From Candidatus Rhodoluna planktonica (GTDB lineage Bacteria > Actinomycetota > Actinomycetes > Actinomycetales > Microbacteriaceae): a DNA stretch of 64,000 bases. Of this stretch, positions 41,760 through 51,400 are shown one piece after another. The notes under the pieces are model-generated. The model was not told the origin of the DNA. It did no database searches and saw only the letters and a list, made by a program, of their open reading frames with translations. Numbering within the stretch: the stretch's first letter is position 1; every line of letters begins with the position of its first letter. The position numbers were made by a program, and so were the translations under genes. The stretch lies in the NCBI RefSeq assembly GCF_001854225.1, contig NZ_CP015208.1, positions 1 to 64,000 of the forward strand. Direction: 5' to 3'.

Positions 41760-44700
41760 ATGAAAAAACTCTGGGGAATCGTACTTGTTGTAGCCTTATC
41801 CGTCCTTAATTTTTCAGCTCCAGCCCAAGCGGTTGATGTTGTTCGTTATTACATTGCAACCGAGGGCACAGCTTCCGGCAGTTCAGGGGGTAGTTGTGAA
41901 TCACCAAGCTTTGTTGGAAACGGTGAAGGGCCGATTCAAGCGGCTTTAGATTTGGCGGCTAGCTCAAACGATGAAAGCCAGTCCTACACCGATGTGGGTT
42001 TCAACCAAAATGTCACTTACACCGAAATTATCCTTTGTGCCGGTACCTGGCATTTGACCGAAACCCTGAATGTTGACGCCAACGTAATCATTAAAGGTGC
42101 CGGATATGCTGCCACAAAAATTGATGGTGGTAATCAAGTTCGAATCATGAACATTGGTTCTTTTGATCCTGCACAGTTTGGTCTAACCTGGGCCGATGTC
42201 CAAGCAAACCCGGCTGTCCTGCGAGATCGAGCCAGCTTTGCAGCCCGAGTTCAAATTCAAGACCTAACGCTTCAAAACGGCTCAGCCAATTCCGCAGCCA
42301 ATGAAGCAGATCGAGTTGGCGGTGCAGTAAGGATTCTTGGGCGCGATAGTGCACACTTCAAAAATGTCTACTTTTCGGGTAATGAGGCTTGGCGAGGAGC
42401 AGCCGTTTACGCTGTCGGCGGTGGGGGAGACAATTTCGAGCAGGTAGACAACTCTCCAGCTGGTGATTTAATCATTGAATCGAGCGCCTTCTCACAAAAC
42501 ATCATCTCTGGTGGTGAGGGCCGTGGTGCCGTGATTATGGCAATCCGTTATCAACGTGACCTAATCGGCGCTCAAATCGTGAACAGTAGTTTTTACAAAA
42601 ACGTTGCCGAAACAACCTTGAACTTTACCTTCACAAACGGCAGAAGCATCGGAAACTCTTTCGTCGACAACAAAACCAATGACACTCCGGACCTAGCCGG
42701 TGGCGGAACAATTGTCGTGCGCGGAAACGTGCTGGCGCAAAATAATTCAACCTTGCTGTGTAATGACCAGCTTCAAATGGGTTCAGATTCGCTGTCGACT
42801 GGGGCCTGCGGTGCGGCAGATAATCAAACCACAAACGCCACCTACGCAGAAATAGCACCACTTGATCTTTATCCAGCTGACGAAATTCCAGTGCAGCGAT
42901 TTGCTCTGGCCAGTATTACTCGCAACAATTGGCCAGTTGCTTCAAACTGCCCAACGCTAGACGCACTTGCGCAAGCTAGACCAACAACAGGGTCTTGTGA
43001 TTCTGGGCCAATTCAGCAACCAGACGCACTGAGCGCCGCACCAGAGTTAGTGGCAACTGCCGAATTCAGCCAGGATGGCGAAATTGCATATGTGACTACC
43101 CCTCCTTCATCAGGAGTGTCATCAAAAGTCACGTATTCAAGCGTCAGCAGTATCTGTCGAGTTGATGCGGCCTCGGGAAATGTCACTGCGCATGTGAACG
43201 GAATTTGTAACGTTGATTGGGCTGTTTTTACCGACATCAATCACCTGGCTAACCAAGGATCTACTCGTCTTGTCTTTACCGTTTTCGATCGAAATGGTGG
43301 AAGCCCAGGCACTTATTTAGTCGAGCATTTTCAAGGCACAACCTATTTCATTACTACCTCAGGAATAATTGACCGCCTTTTGCCAAACGGCGAGTATGAA
43401 GCGGCATGGAAAACTCTGCAACCACGCGACGAGTGGGCTGGAAACACTTGGTCTTCGGCAATTGACTCGAATGGCACGCTTTACGTTGCCTACTGGTACG
43501 GGAGAATTGCCACAATCACTCCAGAGGGAGTCGTTGAAGAGTCGGCCTATACCTCGCACGGAATCGGCGACATCGCTACCTTTGGAATTTCACCGAATGA
43601 CGAACTTTATGTTGCAACCTGTGATGCTGCTAACGGTGATGACCAGGTGTTCAAGTTGTCTGCCGATAACGTGCCAACTAAAGTTGCCGACCTACCAGCA
43701 GGTAGCTGTGCCTCAATCATGGCCTTTGATACTGACTCAAACATCTATTTGGCTGAATGGTATTCGAGCGGTTTATTAAAGGTGTCGCCTGATGGCACCG
43801 TAACCGAGCAGCCCGAAGCTACCGGTGGGTGGACCCAACAATTAACCGTGGATGAGAAAGGTGACGTTTACTCGGGTACCCACGAAGCTCAAAAAATTGT
43901 AAAACTTAGCAAAAACGGCGAATTCGATGATGCATGGCTCACGTTGCCTAACGGCTGCAAACCGGCAGGTGTTGCCTCTAACGGCCGCGAGGGACTTTAT
44001 GTAGTCTGTAACAACACCAAGCAGATCTTAGAAATTGATACCGTAACCAAGTCGGTCATCGAAAAGACCACTCCACAATTTGATACCGGTTGGTTCTCAA
44101 ACGCGAGGTATGCAAACAACAAACTCTTCTTCGGCTCAGAGTTTGGGTATAACGGTCTCGTTGCTTTCAATAAGGCGGAGCAAAGCAACATCTCAGTGAG
44201 CTCTGAGGTAAATGTTGCCGAAACTAGAGCAACTCTTACAGCAACTGGCGGTACGGGCACGGGCTCAATTGTTTATGAATCAGTAACGCCTGCATCCTGT
44301 GAAGTTGCGGCAGACGGCACGGTTACCGCACTTACTCAGGCAGTGTGCAAGATAAAGGCATCAAAGCGCGGTGACCTAAATTACTTCCCGAAATATTCGG
44401 CCGAATACACGGTTAGTTTTGCGGCAGCACCGGCACCCGCGCCGGCACTTGCACCTTTGAAGAACGTTCAGACTCCGCTCAGTGCGACGAAAGTTGCCGC
44501 CAGCATAGGTTCCAAAGTCCAGTTGTTATTGAACGGCGGCAGCGGTGAAGGCAAAGTCGTTTATCGAAACTTGACCCCATCAGTTTGCCAGGTTGACTTT
44601 GTCGGAATGGTAACGACAAAGGCCAGCGGAGAATGTCAGGTGGAAGTCAAGAAGGCCGCAACAGAAAAATTTGAGTCAGCCACAGCAATTCTTTCTGTTT

Positions 44701-44948
44701 CAGTATTGCCACTTTCAACCAAGGCACTTGAACACCCTGCATTACTGACCACTCGCGAATTCGGAAGATTGTCAACGGAACAAATTAGGTCACTAAGCCC
44801 GGAAGCTATTGGGCAAATTAGACCGATAGTTTTGGCAGGTCAAAAAGTAGCAAAACTCAAGCTCTTGACGCCAGCGCAGCGCAAGGCATTGACTAAAGAG
44901 CAGTTGAGCAAACTCACATCTGCTCAGAGAAAAGCTGTTGGCCGATAA
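41760..44948 (+). CDS. Secreted beta-helix/beta-propeller surface protein with Cys-paired Ig-like modules
   Basis: A 1062-aa exported protein. The signal peptide (residues 1-24, ending PAQA) is followed by a parallel beta-helix-like region (about 40-360; ALDLAASSND near the start, ADRVGGAVRILGRDSAHFKN in the middle). A region with NHL/SMP-30-like propeller repeats covers about 515-830 (GTLYVAYWYGRIATITPEG is one blade). Three modules with paired cysteines lie at about 465-500, 840-875 and 925-965. The C-terminus is an unusual helical tail of short L-T/S-x-x-Q units (TPAQRKALTKEQLSKLTSAQ). No membrane anchor or sortase motif is visible. The ATG has no ribosome binding site. Function is unknown; binding of glycans or other cells is a guess. 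Confidence 0.75.
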   Translation: MKKLWGIVLVVALSVLNFSAPAQAVDVVRYYIATEGTASGSSGGSCESPSFVGNGEGPIQAALDLAASSNDESQSYTDVGFNQNVTYTEIILCAGTWHLTETLNVDANVIIKGAGYAATKIDGGNQVRIMNIGSFDPAQFGLTWADVQANPAVLRDRASFAARVQIQDLTLQNGSANSAANEADRVGGAVRILGRDSAHFKNVYFSGNEAWRGAAVYAVGGGGDNFEQVDNSPAGDLIIESSAFSQNIISGGEGRGAVIMAIRYQRDLIGAQIVNSSFYKNVAETTLNFTFTNGRSIGNSFVDNKTNDTPDLAGGGTIVVRGNVLAQNNSTLLCNDQLQMGSDSLSTGACGAADNQTTNATYAEIAPLDLYPADEIPVQRFALASITRNNWPVASNCPTLDALAQARPTTGSCDSGPIQQPDALSAAPELVATAEFSQDGEIAYVTTPPSSGVSSKVTYSSVSSICRVDAASGNVTAHVNGICNVDWAVFTDINHLANQGSTRLVFTVFDRNGGSPGTYLVEHFQGTTYFITTSGIIDRLLPNGEYEAAWKTLQPRDEWAGNTWSSAIDSNGTLYVAYWYGRIATITPEGVVEESAYTSHGIGDIATFGISPNDELYVATCDAANGDDQVFKLSADNVPTKVADLPAGSCASIMAFDTDSNIYLAEWYSSGLLKVSPDGTVTEQPEATGGWTQQLTVDEKGDVYSGTHEAQKIVKLSKNGEFDDAWLTLPNGCKPAGVASNGREGLYVVCNNTKQILEIDTVTKSVIEKTTPQFDTGWFSNARYANNKLFFGSEFGYNGLVAFNKAEQSNISVSSEVNVAETRATLTATGGTGTGSIVYESVTPASCEVAADGTVTALTQAVCKIKASKRGDLNYFPKYSAEYTVSFAAAPAPAPALAPLKNVQTPLSATKVAASIGSKVQLLLNGGSGEGKVVYRNLTPSVCQVDFVGMVTTKASGECQVEVKKAATEKFESATAILSVSVLPLSTKALEHPALLTTREFGRLSTEQIRSLSPEAIGQIRPIVLAGQKVAKLKLLTPAQRKALTKEQLSKLTSAQRKAVGR

Positions 44949-44951
44949 CCT
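44946..44951 (+). promoter_or_regulatory. -10 element overlapping a stop codon
   Basis: TAACCT: its first three bases are the stop codon of the preceding surface-protein gene, and it lies seven bases before the ATG at 44959. Confidence 0.5.
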
Positions 44952-44958
44952 TAGTTAG

Positions 44959-45696
44959 ATGGAACTAAATGCGGCGAGTGTCATTCAGGCGCTCGCCGCA
45001 TTTTCACGTCCAGACCAGATTGTTCAATACCTACGGTTTTTCAAGACCGGTCCGGGTCAGTATGGTGAGGGCGATGTTTTTATTGCGGTGAAGGTGCCGG
45101 AAACCCGTTCGGTGGCCAAGCAATTCAAAGATTTACCAGCTGAAGAAATCGACATACTGATGCAATCGCCAGTTCACGAGCATCGTCTCTGTGGTCTGGT
45201 GATTCTTACCGAGCGATTCAAACGCGCAAAAACAGAGGCCGCACGCAAAGAGATTTTCAATCACTACCTTCAGCTGGCTTACGAGGGTCGAATAAATAAC
45301 TGGGATTTGGTTGATGTGACCGCGCATCGCATTGGTGCTTATCTAATTGATCGTCCAGGTTCGATGGAACTTCTTGAATCTTTGGCAAGAAGTGAAAAAT
45401 TGTGGGAACGACGAATCGCCATGGTTTTCACTTTTGCCTACATCGGCGTCGGTCGTCTTGATGAGCCCCTGCATATTGCAGAGATGCTGCTGGGCGACAT
45501 AGAAGACCTAATGCACAAAGCAGTCGGCTGGGGCCTTCGGGAAGTCGGTAAAAAAGATGTCGAAAAATTGCGAAAATTTTTGAGCCGCTTCGCGGCTTCG
45601 ATGCCGCGCACTGCACTGCGATATTCCATCGAAAAATTTGATGAGACCGAGCGTAAATATTGGCTAGCTCAAAAGCAACTTCAGGCGACTAGCTAA
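44959..45696 (+). CDS. DNA alkylation repair protein (AlkD-like)
   Basis: A 245-aa all-helical protein of HEAT-like repeats in the AlkC/AlkD family, DNA glycosylases that remove N3- or N7-alkylpurines. VPETRSVAKQFKDLP, EHRLCGLVILTERF, NNWDLVDVTAHRIGAYLID and the WERRIAMVFTFAYI segment fit AlkD, where W, D and R residues line the active site. Some family members act on other lesions or are structural only. The 10-bp gap to the upstream gene and the -10 overlapping that gene's stop suggest an independent leaderless transcript. Confidence 0.85.
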   Translation: MELNAASVIQALAAFSRPDQIVQYLRFFKTGPGQYGEGDVFIAVKVPETRSVAKQFKDLPAEEIDILMQSPVHEHRLCGLVILTERFKRAKTEAARKEIFNHYLQLAYEGRINNWDLVDVTAHRIGAYLIDRPGSMELLESLARSEKLWERRIAMVFTFAYIGVGRLDEPLHIAEMLLGDIEDLMHKAVGWGLREVGKKDVEKLRKFLSRFAASMPRTALRYSIEKFDETERKYWLAQKQLQATS

Positions 45697-46505
45697 TTTA
45701 AGTCAACAATTACCGGAACATGGTCGCTAGGCGCTTCACCTTTGCGCTCGTCTCGATCAATTTCGGCGGCGGTGACGCGCTCGGCAAAAGGCTCAGATCC
45801 CAGAATGAAGTCGATTCGCATCCCCTCATTCTTTGGAAAGCGAAGTTGCTGGTAATCCCAGTAGGTGTAGCCTTCAACCCCGCGTTCGCGAACCACATCG
45901 TGCAAACCAATTTGCTCAAATGCAAAAAAAGCGTTGCGCTCAGGTTCAGACACGTGAGTGGAACCGGCAAAGTCGTCGATGTTCCAGACATCTTGGTCGA
46001 AGGGGGCGATGTTAAAGTCACCCATCAAAGCAAAAGGTAAATCAGGTTCGTATTCAACCCATTGGGCCGCGTTCGCTGCCAGGCGGTCTAACCAATCAAG
46101 TTTGTAAATATAGTGCGGGTCTTGCAGTTCGCGACCGTTAGGAACATAAAGCGACCACAGACGCACACCATCGAATGTCGCAGCAATTGCTCGAGCTTCA
46201 AGTTGCTCACCATTTGCTCCACCGTCGGTGGGCCCAACTGCTTTGTCGAAGCCAGGCATTTCGGAAAAGCCAATTTCGACATCTTCAGCATCAATCCGGC
46301 TGGCAAAGGCAACACCGTTCCACTGGTTTAGCCCGTGCATGGTGATTTTGTAGCCGGCATCCTCGAATTTGGCATATGGAAACTGTTCGGGTTTGCACTT
46401 TATTTCTTGCATGGCAAGAACATCCACGTCTTTTCGAACCAACCAGTCGACGACCCGATCGACTCGCGTGCGAATTGAATTTACATTGTGGGTAGCGATG
46501 CGCAT
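45693..46505 (-). CDS. xth: Exodeoxyribonuclease III
   Basis: Endonuclease/exonuclease/phosphatase-fold repair enzyme acting at abasic sites and 3' ends. MRIATHNVNSIRTRVDRVVDW at the N-terminus (quoted MRIATHNVNSIR), MQEIKCKPEQFP with the catalytic metal-binding glutamate, GDFNIAPFDQDVW, and SDHVPVIVDLN with the catalytic Asp-His at the C-terminus identify it. It is 270 aa, a normal length. It converges on the AlkD-like gene with a 4-bp overlap, so two base-excision repair genes sit tail to tail. Confidence 0.95.
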   Translation of the reverse strand: MRIATHNVNSIRTRVDRVVDWLVRKDVDVLAMQEIKCKPEQFPYAKFEDAGYKITMHGLNQWNGVAFASRIDAEDVEIGFSEMPGFDKAVGPTDGGANGEQLEARAIAATFDGVRLWSLYVPNGRELQDPHYIYKLDWLDRLAANAAQWVEYEPDLPFALMGDFNIAPFDQDVWNIDDFAGSTHVSEPERNAFFAFEQIGLHDVVRERGVEGYTYWDYQQLRFPKNEGMRIDFILGSEPFAERVTAAEIDRDERKGEAPSDHVPVIVDLN

Positions 46506-46568
46506 GGTTTCGGCCTTACTTCAGCAACAGGCAGGTTTACGAACGCAACTTTGCCTATTTTTGAAGTT

Positions 46569-46574
46569 TAGACT
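46569..46574 (+). promoter_or_regulatory. -10 element of a probable leaderless pyrE promoter
   Basis: TAGACT six bases before the pyrE ATG at 46581. Confidence 0.55.
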
Positions 46575-46580
46575 GAGTGC

Positions 46581-47144
46581 ATGACCTTTTCATCTGCCGC
46601 AAAGCCACGTCTAGTTGAGCTAATCAAAGAATTAGCTGTAATTCACGGACGCGTCACATTATCGAGCGGCATTGAGGCCGACTACTACGTAGATTTGCGG
46701 CGTGCCACGCTGCATCACGAAGCGGCGCCACTTATTGGTCAGGTGATGCTCGATTTACTGGCTGCCGAGGGCATTACCGAATTCGACGCGGTTGGTGGTC
46801 TCACCATGGGTGCCGACCCAGTTGCCACCGCAATCTTGCATCAGGCTGCAGCACGCGGTCGCCAGGTAGATGCTTTTGTTGTGCGCAAGCAGGCTAAAGC
46901 ACACGGTATGGGTCGCCAGGTTGAGGGCCCAGACGTAAGCGGCAAAAAAGTCGTGGTTGTCGAAGACACTTCAACTACCGGAGGTTCACCGCTCACGGCT
47001 GCAAAGGCATTAGAAGAAGCGGGTGCAATTATTGTTGCGGTAGCAACTGTGGTAGATCGAGCTACAGGGGCCGACAAGGTTATCGGCGATGCCGGATATA
47101 AATATGTAAGTGCGGTGTCTCTTGAAGACCTCGACCTCGCTTAA
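46581..47144 (+). CDS. pyrE: Orotate phosphoribosyltransferase
   Basis: Joins orotate to PRPP to make OMP in pyrimidine synthesis. It is 187 aa with the type-I PRTase PRPP loop VVVVEDTSTTGGS (residues 124-136), the substrate segment LSSGIEADYYVDLR near the N-terminus and the mobile loop KQAKAHGMGRQVEG. It appears to be transcribed as a leaderless mRNA. Its 3' end overlaps the start of the next gene by 35 bp in another frame, suggesting translational coupling or a later true start of that gene. Confidence 0.95.
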   Translation: MTFSSAAKPRLVELIKELAVIHGRVTLSSGIEADYYVDLRRATLHHEAAPLIGQVMLDLLAAEGITEFDAVGGLTMGADPVATAILHQAAARGRQVDAFVVRKQAKAHGMGRQVEGPDVSGKKVVVVEDTSTTGGSPLTAAKALEEAGAIIVAVATVVDRATGADKVIGDAGYKYVSAVSLEDLDLA

Positions 47145-48330
47145 GCCTTACGTTTTTCTTGAAATTTCATCCCTCACCAGTGTTATCGGTGGGTCGATGC
47201 TGTTCATCCTGTTTCCTTGGCTTGCTCTTGACGTAACCGGATCATCGGCGGCCGCCGGCTTGCTGGTGACAATCACAGCGATTCCAGGATTACTGCTTTC
47301 GCCGGTGATGGGCTCGATTATCGACCGGTTCGGGCGTCGCAACACTTCAATGTGGGTCGAATACCTGAGCGCTGTCTCAGTAGTCATCTTGCCGATTGTT
47401 GCCTGGTTCATCGACATAAACCTGTTTATTTTGATTCTTATCGGTGTAATCAAAAACTTTGTTTCGAGTGGCTCACCCAGCGCTCGAAAATCACTTGTAC
47501 CTGATGCTGCAACTGCCGCTGGCATGACACTGCCAAGAGCAAACTCGATTCATGAGGCACTATTTGCAACCGGTTTTGCCATTGGTCCAGCCATAGCCGC
47601 GGTGCTAATTGATCAGATTGGCGCCATCAACGCTTTTTGGGTTTCGGGCATATTTTCTGTGATTGCGGGTGTTTTTAGTCAGCTAATTCGGGTGCATGAA
47701 AAACACGAGGAAAATGACGAGGAGAGCGGCAACATTTTTGTCTATGCCTCACAGGGCTTCCGAATTCTGTTCAGCACACCGGCTGTACTAATCATGATGA
47801 GCACCTTCCTGTTCTTGGCGATTGTCTATTTGCCAACCGAAATGGTGGTTTTACCAAGGTATTTCAACGAGATAGGTTACCCAGAAGGCCTAGGCATCAT
47901 CATTTCGGTCATGGCCGGCGCCTCAACCATCGGGGCTCTACTGTTTGAAAAAATCAATAAGTACCTAAGTTTTGCCAAAATTTTCCGCATCGCCATCTTG
48001 GGTGTTGCCGTAGCTATGATTCCAATGTCGTTGCTGCCACCGCAGTGGGCATTTGTGGTGTTTGGCGCCATACTTGGCCTCACCTGGGGCCCACTTGGTC
48101 CGTTGCTCAATACTGTAGTGCAAGAGAAAATTCCAGCGAATAAACGCGGACGCGTATTCGCCTTAGAGTTAGCCATCTGGAGCGGCGGCCCGATGATTTC
48201 TATGGTTGCCGTCGGTTTGGCACTAGACGCGTTCGGTGTCAGAGCGGTTTATTTGATTGAAGCCATTTTGGTCACCGCGGTAGCAATTTTCATGGCCACG
48301 CGCAAGCGCCTGCGCGAACTTGACGCTTAA
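47110..48330 (+). CDS. MFS transporter, probable drug/solute exporter
   Basis: A 406-aa protein with about 12 membrane segments. SPVMGSIIDRFGRRNTSMWVE between segments 2 and 3 is the MFS A-motif (quoted core DRFGRRN), and a second copy is weak. It resembles the MFS_3/enterobactin-exporter-like branch. The substrate is not predictable. The start is uncertain: the GTG at 47110 overlaps pyrE by 35 bp, and a TTG at 47122 is another option. It is probably co-transcribed with pyrE, although the functions are unrelated. Confidence 0.82.
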   Translation: MRCLLKTSTSLKPYVFLEISSLTSVIGGSMLFILFPWLALDVTGSSAAAGLLVTITAIPGLLLSPVMGSIIDRFGRRNTSMWVEYLSAVSVVILPIVAWFIDINLFILILIGVIKNFVSSGSPSARKSLVPDAATAAGMTLPRANSIHEALFATGFAIGPAIAAVLIDQIGAINAFWVSGIFSVIAGVFSQLIRVHEKHEENDEESGNIFVYASQGFRILFSTPAVLIMMSTFLFLAIVYLPTEMVVLPRYFNEIGYPEGLGIIISVMAGASTIGALLFEKINKYLSFAKIFRIAILGVAVAMIPMSLLPPQWAFVVFGAILGLTWGPLGPLLNTVVQEKIPANKRGRVFALELAIWSGGPMISMVAVGLALDAFGVRAVYLIEAILVTAVAIFMATRKRLRELDA

Positions 48331-48357
48331 ATAACCTTCGCAATTCTGACTATTTAA

Positions 48358-48374
48358 GTTCGGTATGACCGAAC
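48358..48374. repeat. Inverted repeat GTTCGGT-N3-ACCGAAC upstream of the giant surface protein
   Basis: Perfect 7-bp arms with a 3-base centre, the same palindrome as the third hairpin in the clpB leader (29802-29818) but with another centre. It lies about 100 bp before the GTG. A possible -10 (TAGACT, 48404-48409) lies between. Confidence 0.5.
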
Positions 48375-48474
48375 ATTTGGCGTGCTTTTTGAGCCTGTTT
48401 GCCTAGACTAAGAAAGTCATATCCGGACAAGTCTGGTGTGCCCATATGGCCAAACTTACGAAGGAATCTCAAAC

Positions 48475-51400
48475 GTGCGAAGTCTGTCTAAATTCAAGTC
48501 AACGAAGTTCGTCAGCGTTGTTGCGGCCGCCGCTGCACTGCTAATTCTGCAGTCATCGGTGGGACTTGCACCTGCGGCAGCATTGCCTACGTTCTCGCCG
48601 ACCGATTTCACAACCATTGCCACCGGCGGGCAAAGCAGTACCCTAACCCCGAGCACTGCAAATAGTTACCTAACTTATGAACTCACTCCGGCCACAAACG
48701 GTAGAGCGGGTGCTGTGTGGAATCAAAAACGAGTTGTAGTTTCGAATGATTTTGAAATTAATGCCGAGGTTTATTTAGGCTCTCAAGACTCGGGAGCCGA
48801 TGGAATGGCCTTCGTTTTGCAACCAAACTCGACTTCTAATCTCTCTCAGGGCGGAGGTCTTGGTTACCAAGGGATTACACCTTCGCTTGCCGTTGAACTT
48901 GACACTTATCCGAACACCAGTGATTCGAATGACTCCTCTACTGACTACATGTCGTTCACGGTCAATGGTGATACTGATCACAGTTCACTTGTAAACCAAG
49001 GATTCAGTCAAGTTGCCGTAGGTAATTTAGAGGATGGCACCTGGCGCAGCTTTCGCTTCACCTATAACGCAACATCAAAAATCGCAAAGGCATATCTTGC
49101 GGGAGTTGAAAAATTATCGACTCAGATTGATCTGAGCACTTTATTTTCGGCATCTTCTGGGAATGTTTACTGGGGTTTCACTGCCGCAACGGGCGGTATG
49201 AATAATCAGCAGCAAGTGAGATTTGCCGATACGGCAATCTATGCCGCGGTTACCAGAACTAACCAAGGCCCAACGGTCAGTGATCCAGGCAACAAGTCAA
49301 TTAATTTAAACGCGACGAAAATTGTGGCTTTCGACATCGCCGATCAAGACAACTCCACGACTCAGGCTCAATGGAAAATCGAGGCCACCAGTTCGGATCC
49401 ATCGAAGGTGAATGTAAAAGCCGCATCAATTACTTCGGTTTCAACAGCGTCCGTCGAACTTGAAACTTTTGCTACTGCCGGATCTGCAACAATCTCGGTA
49501 AAAGTTTTCGATTCTGATGGTGCCGTTGCTGAAAGAACTTTTACGGCAAGTGCCAGCAATGCACCAAGTTCAATTAGCCCAGCCAACTTGGGAGCATTCG
49601 AAGTTAATACGCAAATTGTTCCGATTCAACTAACGTCAGATGCCCCTGGAACTCTGACCTGGTCAGTGCAGGCCGGTACCTTGCCAGCTGGTTTGACACT
49701 TTCAAATTCTGGTGCTTTGAGTGGAACCCCTTCGGTCGCTGGAGCTTACGACTTTACTGTTAGAGTCACCAATTCAAACAACGAGTACTTTGACAAACAA
49801 TTTACGGGGGTAGTTTCACAGTATCTGGTACTCACCAATGGCGCGATGAGGTTTGGTAATGGTTCACAATCCTCGATTGATGGAAAAGGTAACTTCCAAC
49901 AGCCTTTTTACTGGTCTGCAGCCTCAAATCAATTCTTTAAATTAACTTATTCCTCATACCCATTAGATATGGCAATAGGAAGTGGCACTCAGTCCCAACA
50001 TTGGTCTGGTGGTACTGTCCAAGACTTCAGTGGTCTTTCACCATCTTCGAAAATGATTGACTATTCAGGTTTTGTGGTTACTGGCGATCAGGGTAGCGGC
50101 AAAAAAGGTTACGGAAAGATCGTCACGCGGTTTACATATGGCATTAATGCACAGAGCATGCAGATTGAAAATACCTACTCTCTTGGGCAATCGGACTCTT
50201 TCGTAAAAATTCAAACAAAAATTACCAATCTCGATGCAAACCCAGTGTCACAGGCTTATATCTACGTTGGCACCAGGGATGACTGGGTCGGTAATTCCGA
50301 TGGCCCAACGAAGACAAAAGGAAACCTTGACGGCCCAAATGGCTCTTTCCAGGCTACAACCGTTCAGTCTGACCCTGCAAAAGCCCTGAGAATTACAACG
50401 GCATCTGAGGGTGCACTGTTTTACTCAACGACTGATGGCACCAACATGTCAATCGACAGCTGCTGTAGCTTTGCAAACGCATACAATGTGAATCCTGCTC
50501 AATCGCCACTCACCCTAAGTGGCGACGGATCATATGTTGCAGTATTTCCTGTCGGCAACATCAGTGCTAACGGCTCAAGCACCGTAACGTGGTTTTATGC
50601 GGCAGGTTCGCTTCAGAGCCTGGACAGCGTCGCTCAATCGGTTGCCGCTGCTGCAGCCCCACCGGCACCAAACGTCACTCGAGCTAGCTCGCAAGCTACC
50701 TTGACATGGCAGGCGCCAGAAATTGACCCTGCCAGCGAAATCACCAATTACGCTTACAGCATTTCTGAAGACAATGGCGCCACTTGGTCTAACGCAATTG
50801 CAGTTTCGCCAGCCTCGATAAACACCACATTTGTTGTGACGGGTCTTGATAACACCAAGCGTTATCAATTCAGGGTTGCGGCATACACGAGGGCTATTGG
50901 AAGCCAGTCAACCGCAACACTGGGCTCCTGGTCTGGTGCCTCAAGTGCAGAATTACTGGGTGGACCTAATGTACCGACCATCAGCTCAATCGTGGGTGGA
51001 AATGGGTCACTTTCGATAAATTTCACGGCCGCAACCAGCCCGATATCACCTGTTACCAACTACGAATACAGTCTTGATGGGGGAACAACTTGGGTAACGC
51101 CATCAACCCCAGTGACCGTTAGCCCTTTACTCGTAACAGGTTTAACTAACGGGTCTTCATATGCGGTGAAAGTGCGCGCTGTAAATATTTACGGGGCTGG
51201 AAATGCTACTGCTGCAGTCTCCGCTTTGAACTTGCCTCGTTGGACGAGTACCACAATTCCAACGCTTGTGGTCGGTGGGGCAATTAGTCAAACTGTTGCT
51301 GCGATTGCCGAAGTGACTTATTCGCTTACCGATCCAGTCAATAATCCGCTTCCAGCCGGCCTGACTCTAAATAGTGCAACCGGAAGAATTTCAGGAACTC

